From the NCBI GenBank assembly GCA_963855995.1, contig OY979721.1:15851893-15915892 (forward strand): a DNA stretch of 64,000 bases. Direction: 5' to 3'. The stretch is from Muricea muricata. Taxonomy: Eukaryota; Cnidaria; Anthozoa; Malacalcyonacea; Plexauridae. Made by a program: the position numbers and the translations under genes. Within the stretch, counting starts at the first letter, position 1. Each line of letters begins with the position of its first letter. A model generated the notes under the pieces. It searched no databases. It had not been told where the DNA came from and saw only the letters and a program-made list of their open reading frames with translations. Of the stretch, positions 49,421 to 61,800 are shown piece by piece.

Positions 49421-52400
49421 CTAAGCATGCGGTATTTGCATAAAGATCGCCAGACTAGAAACAATTAATCCAACGACAAAAAATACTAGAAAACTGCGAT
49501 CGAGAATACGGGAGGCTAGCTGCCATTCCTTTTTCTTCTCCGTGTTGATCTCCTGATCAGTGAGCATGCTCGTCATGTTGCTCACGTGTTCAACAAGGGT
49601 CTTTTGACGGTGTTCAAGTTTATCAACAAGTGTCCTGCAACAACAAAACATATACGATGACTGAGTATGTGTTCGTAGAATTGACTCGGGCATGCTTACA
49701 ATCAGTCTCATCATTATTTCCAAAAAGTGACCGGCAATGTTGCCTGTCATCTGCTATCAACCATCAGAAAGAATTATTGTAAGCATGAAATACATTTCAT
49801 AATATTCCATACAACACAGAAAATGAACTCTGTGGCAAACAAGCAATCTAAAGACCTGACTCGGGAGGAATCACCATCAAACACGCTCTTTAACGGTTCA
49901 GGTTCGGAATATACTTAAAGAAAACTGCTGCACATGCTAGTATTTTTTACCTGCAAATACAATCTTTATTTCCTTGAATTATCATATTCCCAGCATTCTC
50001 TGCAGGTGCAGAGACAGTACTTGACTTTTTGTGAGGACAACTACTCGTTGATTTGTGCGCTGACCATGGTTCACCCGTGCCACTTTGTCCTCGTCCTGAA
50101 AGAAAATAAAGGGAGACATCTCTGCGTGTTACGTGGGAACAGTGGCGAGGCCAGTCCCATTTGTTACTCATGCTACGTAAATAGACCTTTTCTCACTCAT
50201 TTTCTTCACTAGAAAAACTTGAATTGGAAAAAATTATTGATACAGCTGGAAAGAGCATCCAAAATTTCACAACATTGTCAAGTTTGGGTGAAAAATATTA
50301 TAAAAATGTAAAAAATATACTGGTAGCCCAGTGAAATTGGCAAATTTTGTACACTGTTTTGTTGCGCGCAGAAAAGGCCTACCACTATTTTGCAATGTGC
50401 TAAGCTTTTTTCCTCGCGCAATGTAAAAGTATACAAAATAACTAAAATAACAAGGGATAACTAGTCGGACTAGCTTCGCCACTGGGAGGTGCAAAAAAAA
50501 ACTAGTATCAAAACTGATCGGTAAAGTTCACGTTTCCTCCTGGAGTAGTACTGCATTGAACAAGAAGAGACGATTCTTACTACACGTGGAGAAAAGTCAA
50601 AGGGAGTGGCACAGGAGTTGCATTGAGATTTTGTTGTAGCATTCCAGTGCAGTTTAGAAGTAAAATAGTTTAATACATACCTGCTGTAAAAACGTCGTCA
50701 TTCTCCCCCGAGGCTGAATCAAGATCATACGTTGAGTCCCATTCAGGAGCCAAGAGATACACTGACTCCATTAACTGACCGTCGCGAGATTTGTTATGAG
50801 GACCTGGGAATACATAATCCGTACTATACTAGGTATCTCAACTGAAGTGCTCTAAGTATTCGCTCGCACAGCCTACTTCGAACGCAGTCATGTAAAGTCG
50901 AGTCAAATAAATGCCAATTATTGATTATTAGAAATTTTGCAAAGCATTATTGGAAAAATAAAACAGAATATTACCTGGTGCCTTACGTGTTTTGAAAAGT
51001 TCTAAAAACTTGGCCGCCTTCTCTTCCGTATCTTCTTTAACCTTCCTAACATCTGAAGTTGTGAACGTCAGCTTTGCCAGCCAGTCAAGCACAACTATCT
51101 GAATCCATGATGGCATTTTATCGAAGCCTATAAGCAGCAGATACAGTAAACATCGCAGAGATGAGTAAATCTTCTGAGAGGGCAGTTGTTCAAAAACAGG
51201 TCAGTTTTTGAAAGTAAGTTTTCCCAACGAAAATATTTTTTCATAAATCGATCGATTGAAATTTTCTTATCTAAAGTTTTAAAAGAAAGGGATGTCTTGA
51301 AATACAAAAACTAAAACAATGGGGTAAATCTTAACCCAGGGTTAGCACATACCCAGCTTTAAACAACTGCCCCTCGACTCTCTCTTAAAGATATATAAAA
51401 TTGCCCAAATTCTTGATCTTTTGAACTGCTTGTGAATTAAAATTCAGGTTTATATTCATTGACGAGCCTAGCAAACCGAACCAATGTTAGCTATTCAGTT
51501 GTTTGTCATACTCTTATAAAATATAGAAGTTCAGAATGTAAAAAAGCGTTTGTTTACATTGCGGAGCCTCTTTAAACACTAATCAAAGTACCTGAGTGTC
51601 GACAATATAGTCGTAAAACAAAACACGAAGCAACCAGCGCCAAACCAACCTTAAAAAAGTTGAAAGAGCTTTTACTACTATACAATTATGAAATATCATT
51701 TGAAATAAAAAACTATTGGGTAGAAAGTATACACAATTGCTGTTAACTGTTAGTTGTCTAAGCTCTCACCTCACACATGAGACCTGCACAATAAATACTT
51801 ATCATTGGCGTTACTTCGGAATTGGGTGGCAAGATCTCAGCCACGAGAAGTAGAAAAACAACCATTGCAAGGAAATTTGTAATAATTAAAGAGATTCTCT
51901 CTCCACAGTCAGGAGGAAGAAGAAACGCAACGAGAGTTAGAGCTGCAAGAAAAAGAAATGTTTTTAGCTCGGCTGATTACTTGCAGTCTGTCTCGGTGTT
52001 AGAGTGTCTTGTCATGCATATGCATGTGACCGATATACTGTAATGTGATTGCTAGATAGGCTCATTAATTAGTCATGAATTTCACCAAGATCATTATTCA
52101 ATGGTAATACATTGAAACTCACAGGACGAAATTGTCGAGCTAGCTACTGATACTGAATACTGTCATACATTAACAAATATTATACCTGTAATAAACATGT
52201 TAGGCAGCAACATGTTAATGTAATAATATCTGGTTCTTCTCTTGATTAACAAAGTGAACGTTACATCAGGGTAGAACTTCGGGCAACAAGCATATTTTTC
52301 CTCGTTTCTCTTCACTGAAAACTCACTCAAGTCCCACTCTCCACTCTTGAGGAATTTCGTGGTGTCGCCCTGGCCATTCGGATGGTCTGGTTCGACGTCC

Positions 52401-55400
52401 AACTGTTCACCATGATACGTCCAAGAACCAAACTTGATCTTACATTTCTGGAAAGTGAAGAGAAAATTCTTGTAAAGAAGATTAAAATTCTTGAAATTTT
52501 AGGCAATGGCAAAATGTCTTGGCAGTTTGTCTCATCCATAGTTGTCCACTTTGGATGACCGCCAAGAGTCTGTTTATATGCTTACACTTGGCCGAGATGA
52601 GATAAGAGATTGGATCATTTTGATGTATTCCAATAAGCCACCAACTTAAACAAAATTTTACACTACTAGTAAAGAAAATAAAATGTTGGCTAGAAGATCT
52701 CATAGTTGAACGAGATTACTACAGTTGCACTGTAAAAACAGATTGGTTAAAACGACCAAAAAAAATTGGTTGTTTGGATGCATCTGAGACAACCAGTTTA
52801 AATTGGTTGCTTTAACCAAAAAAATAATTGGTCATTTTTACCAATTACATTTTTGGTTGTTTTAACCAAATTAGGTTTTGGTTAAAATGACCAATCTAAA
52901 CTGGTTGTCTCAGATGCATCCAAACTACCAATTTTTTTTGGTCATTTTAACCAATTTAAAATGACCAAATTTAAATTGGTTAGCCATTTTAAAATGACCA
53001 GCTATTTAACACAAGGTGAAATGACATTAAGTAACGTGCTTATGATATATTTGCACAGATTACCCCCAATGCATAAACATTTATTTAACTGTTGACTGGA
53101 CAATGAATCATAAAGATATATTTACAAAGCTGACTCATTAAAAAGTGACCAAACTGTAACTGACAGCTATTATACTGATGATCAGCTCTAACCTGAAAGC
53201 TATATTATTATGCATGGCCCATATATGTTGCAAAAATAAGTTGTACTGAACTGTAAATGGACATGCAGTAAATGATCAGATCTTGCCATTTCATTCAAGA
53301 ACAGTAAAGTGTCAAATGTTCATATCTTATGGCATTAAACAAACTATACCAAACATCAGCATGCACTTAAGCTTTGAAGTTAGAGCATTTATTTAATATC
53401 CACATAACAGCTATGCAGCTACAGACAATGGAAAAAAAACTTTTTTGACTACAAGACAGCAGTACCAGCATTAAACATTAATGCATGCCAGCTGTCCCTC
53501 TCAATTTTATCATACCATACTTCTGTTCAATGTTTTGGGGTTTGGCAGCTAAAAAGCCTGGTTTTAGGCAACAAGGACATTCAATGTTTGTAACCAACCT
53601 AGTAAATTAATTACTTCTATAATATCCAAAACTGGAGTTGAAAATTGTGTTGGAACTTCCTGTCTTTCAGAATCTGAATACTTTTGACAGCAATCAGCAA
53701 CTTGCAACCAATTGTTCGAGCCTTTTATTCAATGACGGAAGCATAACCAAAGATGTTTCCATGCATTTACATGCAACATATACTTGAAGCCTGCAATTTA
53801 ATAAAATCTTATGTTAGAATAACCAAATAACTACATAGAATATGACATAGCATATATAACAATAAGACATAACTTAGTTATTCATTGCAACAATACAAAC
53901 AAGAATCTAAAATCAACTTTCTAAATAAAATTTTCTGGTGTTTTGCCAAAATTAGAAGGGAAAATAATGCAATGTTGGTGACACTCCCTTGTTAAGTGCA
54001 ATAATCTGACATTAAACAAAATATAGTAATAAAATGGTATGCTTTGGTCATATTGTTATTTATAAGCTTTAGAGAATTGCATTAACAGATTGTTTTGCTA
54101 TGTTTTGAGAAGTGCACATACTGTAGCACTTCTGTTGATGAATAGAATTGTATGGTCAGGTATAGATACACAAATAAAACCAATCTGACATAAGAGTTTG
54201 TCAAAAATACATATTCAAACAAGGAGTTCATTACTTCTTTTAAAACAAGAACTTGAAAGTCGAGCATGTAAGACGCTTTACATCCAATAGTATGATGGAA
54301 CTTTTTGAATGAGGTTATTTTTTATATACATGTAAGCAGCAATTTTCTCTACCTTATGATTTTATGGTGTCTTCATTATGGCAGGCAATTTTACTTACCA
54401 AAGGGAGAGCAAGACTTAACTAAATACTGTGCTAACACTTGATATCAAAATATAATAAGTGTCACATAACTAATACAGGGCAAATATCCCAGAAAATTTG
54501 CTGAGAAAGAAATAGATAAAGTTGGTAGATTCAAACTGCATTACTGCATCTTTGACTGATTCAAAGTGCATCACAAACCTTTGACTGATGCATAGTGTTA
54601 ATATACATCCTTATAATGATCACTGCCATCCATAAAAGATATTTAGATAAACAGTGACTTATGTAAGTGGCGCGCTTGATTTATAGAACTATGTATGTAT
54701 CTGTATTGATTGCATAGTCTGATGCCGTGATGGGCATTCAGACATGCATTCAAAGACATTCAGTATCTGTCTGCATATAACCACATCTGGCTATCTACAG
54801 AATACAATTTTTACCGTTTGTAGTTCTTTCCATTCAAAGAAAACCTTGTATCAAGGCAATGTGTGAATATCAACGTTTTATTTCAAATACTGTCGCGCGA
54901 AATTCAAATATATATAAACTGGAACACGTGTTTGAAATACATGACGGTGAAACAAAGTAAATATTACACGTCAAAGGGGCTTTATCGACACAAAAAGTAT
55001 AACAACCATCTCACCTGAGTATTACGCTGTCTTTCCTGATGTATGAGGAGTTATTTCATTCGTCATCACGGTTATTATTGCGATTTTGTTTGCTATAAAG
55101 CGACATCATAATTGAAAGAATGAAAAATATGGCTTCGAAGCATGTGATGACGCTTCCCGGTTTGCATTGCGCGCGGAGTACTGATCTATATAATTGACTG
55201 TACACCATCGTTGTGTTTCTCCAACATGGAATAAACTGAGATATTTCCTCTGGTAAAAACATCCATTGATAATGAATACGCCTTATACTATCAATATAAA
55301 TTCTTAGTTCAATGCTGCTATTATCAAGCCAAACGCAAGAGGTTTATTTTAGCACATGGGTGTAAACCCAAAGTTCTCACGAACAGATGTAAACAATTTA

Positions 55401-58015
55401 TAAATATATTTCGGACGATTGTGACAAAGGCTCATATATAATTCGTTAGAGAATTCATAAAGTTGACCAATCAATAATTGGTTGTGGATTTGACCAATTT
55501 TAAATTGGTTAATTATTTGATCAATTTTAAGTTGGTTATGTATTTAAACAATTTGAAATTGGTTATACAAATGACCAATTTAAAATGGTTATGTATTTGA
55601 CCTATTTTAAATTGGTTATATATTTTACCAATTTTAAATTGGTTATGCATTTGACCAATTCAAAATTGGTTACACACATACCAATTTCAAATTGGTTCAA
55701 TTAACCAATTCAAATTGGTCAAAAATTGCAACCAATACAGAATTGGTCGAAACAACCAATATTTAATTGGTTATGTCGGACTACCCAATTCTTTAATTGG
55801 TTATAATTACCAATTTAAATTGGTTACAACCAATAAAAATTGGTCATTTTAACCAGTTTGTTTTTACAGTGTGCTTGAACATCCGTTGAATTATAAGTAT
55901 ACTATAATCTACCTCTAGAAAAATAACACTGTTTTTCTAAATCATAAGGTTGAACTTATTTCAATACATCAAAATGACTGCAGCTCACATTTCACCCCGG
56001 CTAAGTGGGATCATATAAACAGGCCCTAACTTTGCCTCAAGAATGACTTTACCTGCTCGTCAAATGGAAAGTAGCGCACGTTCAGTTTGCATGACGTTTT
56101 CACAACACCTGGCGCCATCCACGAGCAATTGCCGTCTGTTTTTATTGTAACTGGAGTTTTCCATTGGTCCAAAGCACTTTTGGAACCTCCTTCAGCACTG
56201 TAGAGGGAAAAGGAAAACGGTAAGACAATGTTCTATCTCACTCGCTAAATTGCTTTTGCAAATGAAGTCTAGTTTTCTTTCCAATTAAGAGAAAATTTAC
56301 TTCCTAAAGTGGAAAGATTTTCAAACTCACAGCTATTTAGTACCAGTATTATTAGTTTTGTTCCGTTATCTTCCTGCTGTGGTAACACTAGATGGTTAGC
56401 AGGTAGCCTGACTAGAAACAATACAACTGATCAAATTAGAAATACAATCTCTACCTACTGGTTATAAATATAAATATCTGGCACCCAGAGTTTGTCTTTG
56501 GCGATGTTGATTTCTTCTAATCCGCCGTAATCACTCTCGTTCCAGTTAAGAAGTTCATTACGCCATTTCTGAAACAAAAAAAATTGACAAGAAAACCTTA
56601 TTCTTTCATGTTACACGCATGAATTTACCAAGCTTTGATGCTAGTCCTAAATAAAATAACTATCCAAAAAATAATAAAGAACTCTGGGAGTGTTTAAGGG
56701 AATGTGCTCAGTTCAAACTTTATTTCAACCTGTTAATGTTTCCTAATTTGATACCGCTAGAAGAATTGTCTGCAGAGAAAAAAAATATAAACGCAATTAA
56801 TTTATCCCACCTGTCTCATAAATAATGCCAGTGTGACGATCTGATTTTTGTTGTCCTGCAAAAAAATTAAAAGACAAAAGCTTACCATGATTGGACAAGC
56901 TTCAAAATGGTTCTTGGCACCCGGAACAAACTAAAATTTACAATTTTTAAAACAGCCATAATTCCGTAAACACAATATACCCAGTATTTATCCTTCAGAT
57001 TTATCTTAGAGAAAATTTGATGTCCACATGTTTTATTGAAATCTATAGTGCATATATATACCTATTTCAAAACACGTTATAATAAGATACTTTACCACAT
57101 TGATGATCTGGTACAAGGTGAGTCCAATTTTAACCTTCAAAGCCAAGGTTTTCCCCGTTGTTTTATTCCTGCTTACAACAGGCAGAACAGAAGCGTTGGA
57201 TGTCTTTATTAAATAATTCATCAGGCGAGAAATATTGTGCGCTTGTTCTAAAAACGGAGTGACAACATGCTGGTTCATCTTTTACCCTACATGAATTAAG
57301 CATTACTCCAAGGCCTGTTATTCAAAGCTGGTGTAGCACTAACGCTGAATGGGTTACATTTTAGGCCACTTTTTTTTATCTTGTGGGTCTCAACGCATCC
57401 ATTTCTGTTGAAACTTGAGTTGATGAAGTTTACCAATACACTCTTGGAATGTTTGCTTACTATTAACCCATGATTAAGCTAACCCGCTTTTCAGCAACTG
57501 GCCTCGAGGTTTCATTGGATCATAAATACAAAATTGGCTGAGCGTACATCAGATGACTACGTATGAAGAATTATATAAGCCTAAGGAAAACACATAACTG
57601 TGTATACAAATTTGACAAGAAAATTATACAGAAATGTTTCGCTTTTTAAAGTGCTTTGCACTAAATACAGTTTCAAATATGTTCAATACTTTGGTCACTT
57701 TGATAACTCTCTTTTAAACATTCAACACCATGTGTTGTACTACTTCGGTAATTATATGTATTCTAATATATCATATGTATTCTTTGCATAAAATGTAGAG
57801 TAAAGTGGCCCATATCTAATGGGAACGCCGAAGCAGCAACATAAATTGACAAATTTCAAAACAGCGTGAAAAAACATTAACACAGCACTTGAATGCGATG
57901 GTGACATTGTTGGCAAAATAGGTAATATAAATATTCAGCGTTAAACAACCATACCTTCTGCTATGACCATGCTAGTCATCATAAATGCAATAAATACACA
58001 TGTTTTAAGAGTCAT
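49421..58015 (-). CDS. Nicotinic-acetylcholine-receptor-like alpha-type subunit (receptor 1)
   Basis: Cys-loop pentameric channel subunit. Twelve exons join in frame: 58015-57955, 57247-57096, 56855-56811, 56568-56459, 56197-56053, 52447-52186, 51942-51770, 51649-51592, 51127-50975, 50803-50681, 50095-49951, 49634-49421; about 546 residues. Residues 1-20 are a signal peptide. The Cys-loop is C159-C173 (CKLNVRYFPFDEQKC). Loop B has SWTY (W180). Loop C has Y223 and the vicinal pair C225-C226, the alpha-subunit mark. M1 is YYYINMLLPNMFITG. M2 is preceded by GER, with Glu at -1' as in cation channels. M3 is VGLALVASCFVLRL, and M4 lies near the C-terminus (FLVFFVVGLIVSSLAIF). Loop D reads ALFMRQ, lacking the tryptophan common in nicotinic receptors. 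The ligand is not proven, since cnidarian members of this family are diverse. Intron 5 contains a 3.1-kb transposon. Confidence 0.93.
51180..51372. mobile_element. MITE with GGGCAGTTGTT ends in a receptor 1 intron
   Basis: Terminal repeats GGGCAGTTGTTCAAA and the complement of GGGCAGTTGTTTAAAGC, about 193 bp, lie in the intron between the M3 exon and the following exon. Related ends occur at 57312-57503 and, as a single end, at about 45687. No coding capacity. Confidence 0.75.
52728..55871. mobile_element. 3.1-kb TIR element with ACCAATT/AATTGGT repeats
   Basis: Ends CACTGTAAAAACA (52728) and TGTTTTTACAGTG (ending 55871) form terminal inverted repeats extending into GTTAAAATGACCAA-like sequence; TG flanks both ends. 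The first 270 bp and the last 420 bp consist of many short inverted units of the type ACCAATTTTAAATTGGT. The left block also contains a near-perfect inverted repeat (52745-52955, arms with GGATGCATCTGAGACAACCA). The interior has no transposase I can recognise, only frames under 70 codons. CACTG ends recall the CMC (CACTA/Chapaev) group, but that is only a guess. It sits inside intron 5 of receptor 1. Confidence 0.8.
57312..57503. mobile_element. Degenerate MITE in receptor 1 intron 1
   Basis: Left end GGCCTGTTATTCAAAGCTGG and right end complementary to GGCCAGTTGCTGAAAAGC, with inner TGGGTTA blocks on both sides. Same superfamily as 51180-51372. Confidence 0.6.
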
Positions 58016-58848
58016 GTTTGCCTTGCAGAATCTCGCTTCAATCTCTAAGGCAAACAACTACAAACAGATCTTTAAATTGAATAGAGTTAGTACGTCGTAA
58101 TGAAACGGTGACTGCACAGCGTGGTGCCGTCTTTGTGCTATCCCAGTAGGATGGTTGTGTTTCGTGTTTATTACAATAGCAATGTGTAGCTCAGCAGGAG
58201 GTATTAAGTGCAATTTCTTCTGATGAATCAGTGAACAAATACAGACAAGCTATAGCTTATGTCGCTCAGAACAACAAAACCTAGAAGAAAATCAGATCTA
58301 AACTACAATAGCAATCCTTCCTGATACGGCCTTTGCTTAACAAATACAGATAATGAGATATTTAATCAGCCAAAACCATGCATTTATACACATATGATTT
58401 GTATATTATTAACAATTTGTTAGAAAAGGCCTCGGGTATAAAGCAACACCAAGCAAGGATAACACAAATAAAACATCTTTATATCTTTAGAAGACACTAT
58501 AATATTTTGGTATACAGTGTACTTGTCAATGGTAATGAAATCTCGATGAAGCACGCCTACATCATGTGTCCTTACATGCCCCTATGTCGTCTTATTACGC
58601 ACAACCAACTCCCATGTCCGCATGTAATTACTGTGTCTAGCAAGCTTAAAACATATCCAAGAAAATGTAGTCAAGATGACGTGGTAAAGACAGCCTTGAC
58701 GAAGTACTAGATGACTAATATACAGTTATTGCCTAAAAGTATTTGAATCGAAATAAAAAATTTGACTAACATTTGGTTTTTGCTATCATCAATGTATATA
58801 AAATACCATCATAGCATATCATAGTTGTTATTCTAAACCAAGACATGA
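58016..58848. other. Short intergenic region between the two receptor genes
   Basis: About 830 bp separate the receptor 2 stop from the receptor 1 start. A 110-codon plus-strand frame (58378-58710) matches no family and lacks supporting signals. No promoter motif can be defended. Confidence 0.5.
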
Positions 58849-61800
58849 TTACTCGTCATAATTTGGCACCAAAGAGAAAACGACAGCCTTGGAGATGACA
58901 ATCATTATTAAATACAACCAGAAAAAGAACTCATCTAGTACAGCTGCTGCTAGTTTCCATTCCTCTCTTTTACATTCTTCCTCTTCGGTATCACGTGCCA
59001 TATTAGCGAGAGACTCAACGTGTTTCACTAAATCATCTTGTTGTTGTACTAGGACATGCATGGGACTCGTGCTGGAACAAGCCAAACACTGTTCTTCACT
59101 ATCTTCCCGCTGTTCTTCCGTATCTGGTGGGAAATTTGGGTTCGCAGTGACGTTCACATCAACGGACTCCTGCCAAAATTCAAGTTGGTAGTTTGAATAG
59201 TTTTACTTTGTTTTGGTGCTAACTACCGTTGCTATCTAATATTGGATATACTTTAGCTGCGCACGCATGAACTGGTTCCAATGATCCCCCCCCCCCTTGA
59301 CACTACGACAGTCAATTATATTGCACTCAACTCTCATCAATGAGTTCATTCAACACGCGCTAGTTTTGATCATTCTCCCTCGACATTCAATGATATTGCA
59401 CTGAATTCTCATCAATTAAATCATTTAACTTGTGGTAGATTCTCTCTCATCAATGACATTGCACTCAATTCTCATCATATCTGATCATTCTTCCTCTTCA
59501 ATGATATGCACTCTAATCATCAATTCTTATCCCTCTCAATGTTATATTTCCTCACCTTTCCCCGGCTTTCTGTATTTTCATCACTAGGTACATCACATAG
59601 TTCAGTCTGGGTGCCACTAGGATCAACATTAACCTCTTGAATATCTGAGGCTTCCTCAATATCTCCAGGTGTAACTGAAGATCCTTTGCCATCCACTGGC
59701 ACAGCAATCTGAGTCGTGATTTCAGTCACAGCGGTGTACTGTTCTCCCTGTTCCGTACTGAAATTTGTGGGTCGGCCGTTTTTTGCAAGAACTCCGCTAT
59801 CGTTTTCAGGATCTTCACTCGCAGTGGAGAACTTTATCGAACGTTTACGTTCTCGTTCTTGAGAGGACTCGTTCGCTGAAATACTTCCTCGTTGACTGTA
59901 CAACCTAGTGTTTAAAGACAAATATTTATTTTCTTCGCCGTAAAAACACCACAAACAAATGATAAAAATAACAAATATGCATTACCTTGACATTGAAAGT
60001 CTCCTTGGTACCCAGGAGGTGAAAATGTTATGAATTAGAGAATGTTTGCGACGTTTAAAATGTTTCTTCTGCGACTCAGCCATCTCGACCTGGGGAGTCA
60101 TACGGAATACCTTTGCCATCCGATGTAAGACCAAAGTCCTGAACCACTGCGGCATATCACCATGTGAAGGATGTCTGAAATTCACTTTGAGTACAATACA
60201 TGTACATACCAGAGCAAAGCCGATCTAAAGAACAGAAATTACTATCTTCATGCATGAAAACACCTTAAACTCAGACTATTTAAGTCTTAGGATTGAATGT
60301 AGTTTAATCATTTGATCAAGTCCCAGGACTGGATCAGGTTTTGATCGAAATACGAGTTCCCGTGTTCCCCTTTTTTTGTTTCGTTCTTTTGCTTCATTGT
60401 AAAATTCAACGTTTCCCTATTCGTATATTTAATGTTCCCTTGTTCCCTCCCTCTATATTTCGTATTCCCTTGTTCCCCAATTACTTTTTGCTTTGTTCCC
60501 GTGTGCTCATTGTAAAATTTACAGTCTTCCATTGTTTGACCCTATATACTGACCTCAAACATGACAATAGCATAGTAAATACTGATGAGAGGAGTTGCAT
60601 CAGAGATAGGAGGCAATATATCAGCAACCAGCAACAGAAATACAATCATAGATAGAAGATTAGTGATCACCAGAGTAATTCTCTCGCCAGAATCAGGAGG
60701 GACTTTAAACGCCAAGATACTTAGAGCTATCGAAGCAACAAAAGTACGTGGGGTGTGTTTAGATGTAGGCAATCATATTTAATCGAATGCAGTGCGTAGC
60801 TAGGTTGTATTTGTCCTAGTTTGTATTTGAATCGCTTGAAAAAATACCCCAAAAGGGGCGTGTCTAGTGTTGGTAATACTCTACAATAAGTTACTGTGGT
60901 TCGTGACTATCTGAAAATCTCAAATGTTGTGGCTCACTGTGCTAGTTCAAAACACTGGATTCTCAGTACAACGTCTTGACTAATTTGCGGTCATCATAAC
61001 TGGGCTCTTTTGCATGAAAGATGAATAGCGCTATGCACCGGATAGTGATTTACTTAGCCTCTCTAAACACGTTCAGTAGCTGGAAAAAGAGGCATTAAAG
61101 TTCATGAACTCGCCCTTTATGCCTTTCTGCGACATTTGAACAAATCACTATTCTGTAGATCACTACACTGTCCACCTTTGTTAATGATGATGCCAGATCT
61201 CGATCTCGACATCTATAGTTCGTGTTCATTGTTTTTAGTTAACAAATAGATTTCATTTTTGCGTGCGTCTGTACTGTAATAGATCACAGATGACGTCATA
61301 GCGTGTGAAGAACAAAAAAGTACGCACGAGACGCAGTCGAGTGCGTGACTTTTTGTTCTTCACACGCTATGGCGTCATCTGTGATCTATTACAGTGCAGA
61401 AGCACAAAAAAATGAAATCTATTTGTTTTATATTATAATAAAGTTGACAAAAATCATGCGAAGACCCGCGAAATAAATTAGCTAAATTGGATCACGCCAT
61501 CAGCTGACGTCATCCGTGCGTGTGTACTTTAATAACACACAGCTCGCGACCAATGAAAATGCAGAATGAACACGTATTATTATATAATTTCTAATATTAC
61601 TCAGTGGTCAAAGGGTAGCTAGTATTCTACAATAAGCTACTGTTGATTGTACGTAAACAGTGTAAACAGAGCCGCATAGAAAGAGGGGGGAATGGGGGTA
61701 TTTGCCCCGAGCCACAGGCTTGAGGGGGCTTCCAAAAGCAGGATAGAAACAAAAAATTATATTAATCTCACTGACGTTGTACAAATAGTTTAAAAGCGAG

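Noticed and set aside
51128-51173. Alternative receptor 1 exon extending to a CTCTCAG acceptor at the MITE edge (KIYSSLRCLLYLLL…)
   Set aside because: It keeps the frame but puts charged residues in M3. A separate exon at 51649-51592 gives the canonical VGLALVASCFVLRL and fits all phases, so the MITE does not touch the coding sequence.
58378-58710. 110-codon plus-strand frame between the receptor genes
   Set aside because: No recognisable domain, no codon pattern like the neighbouring genes, and no supporting signals.
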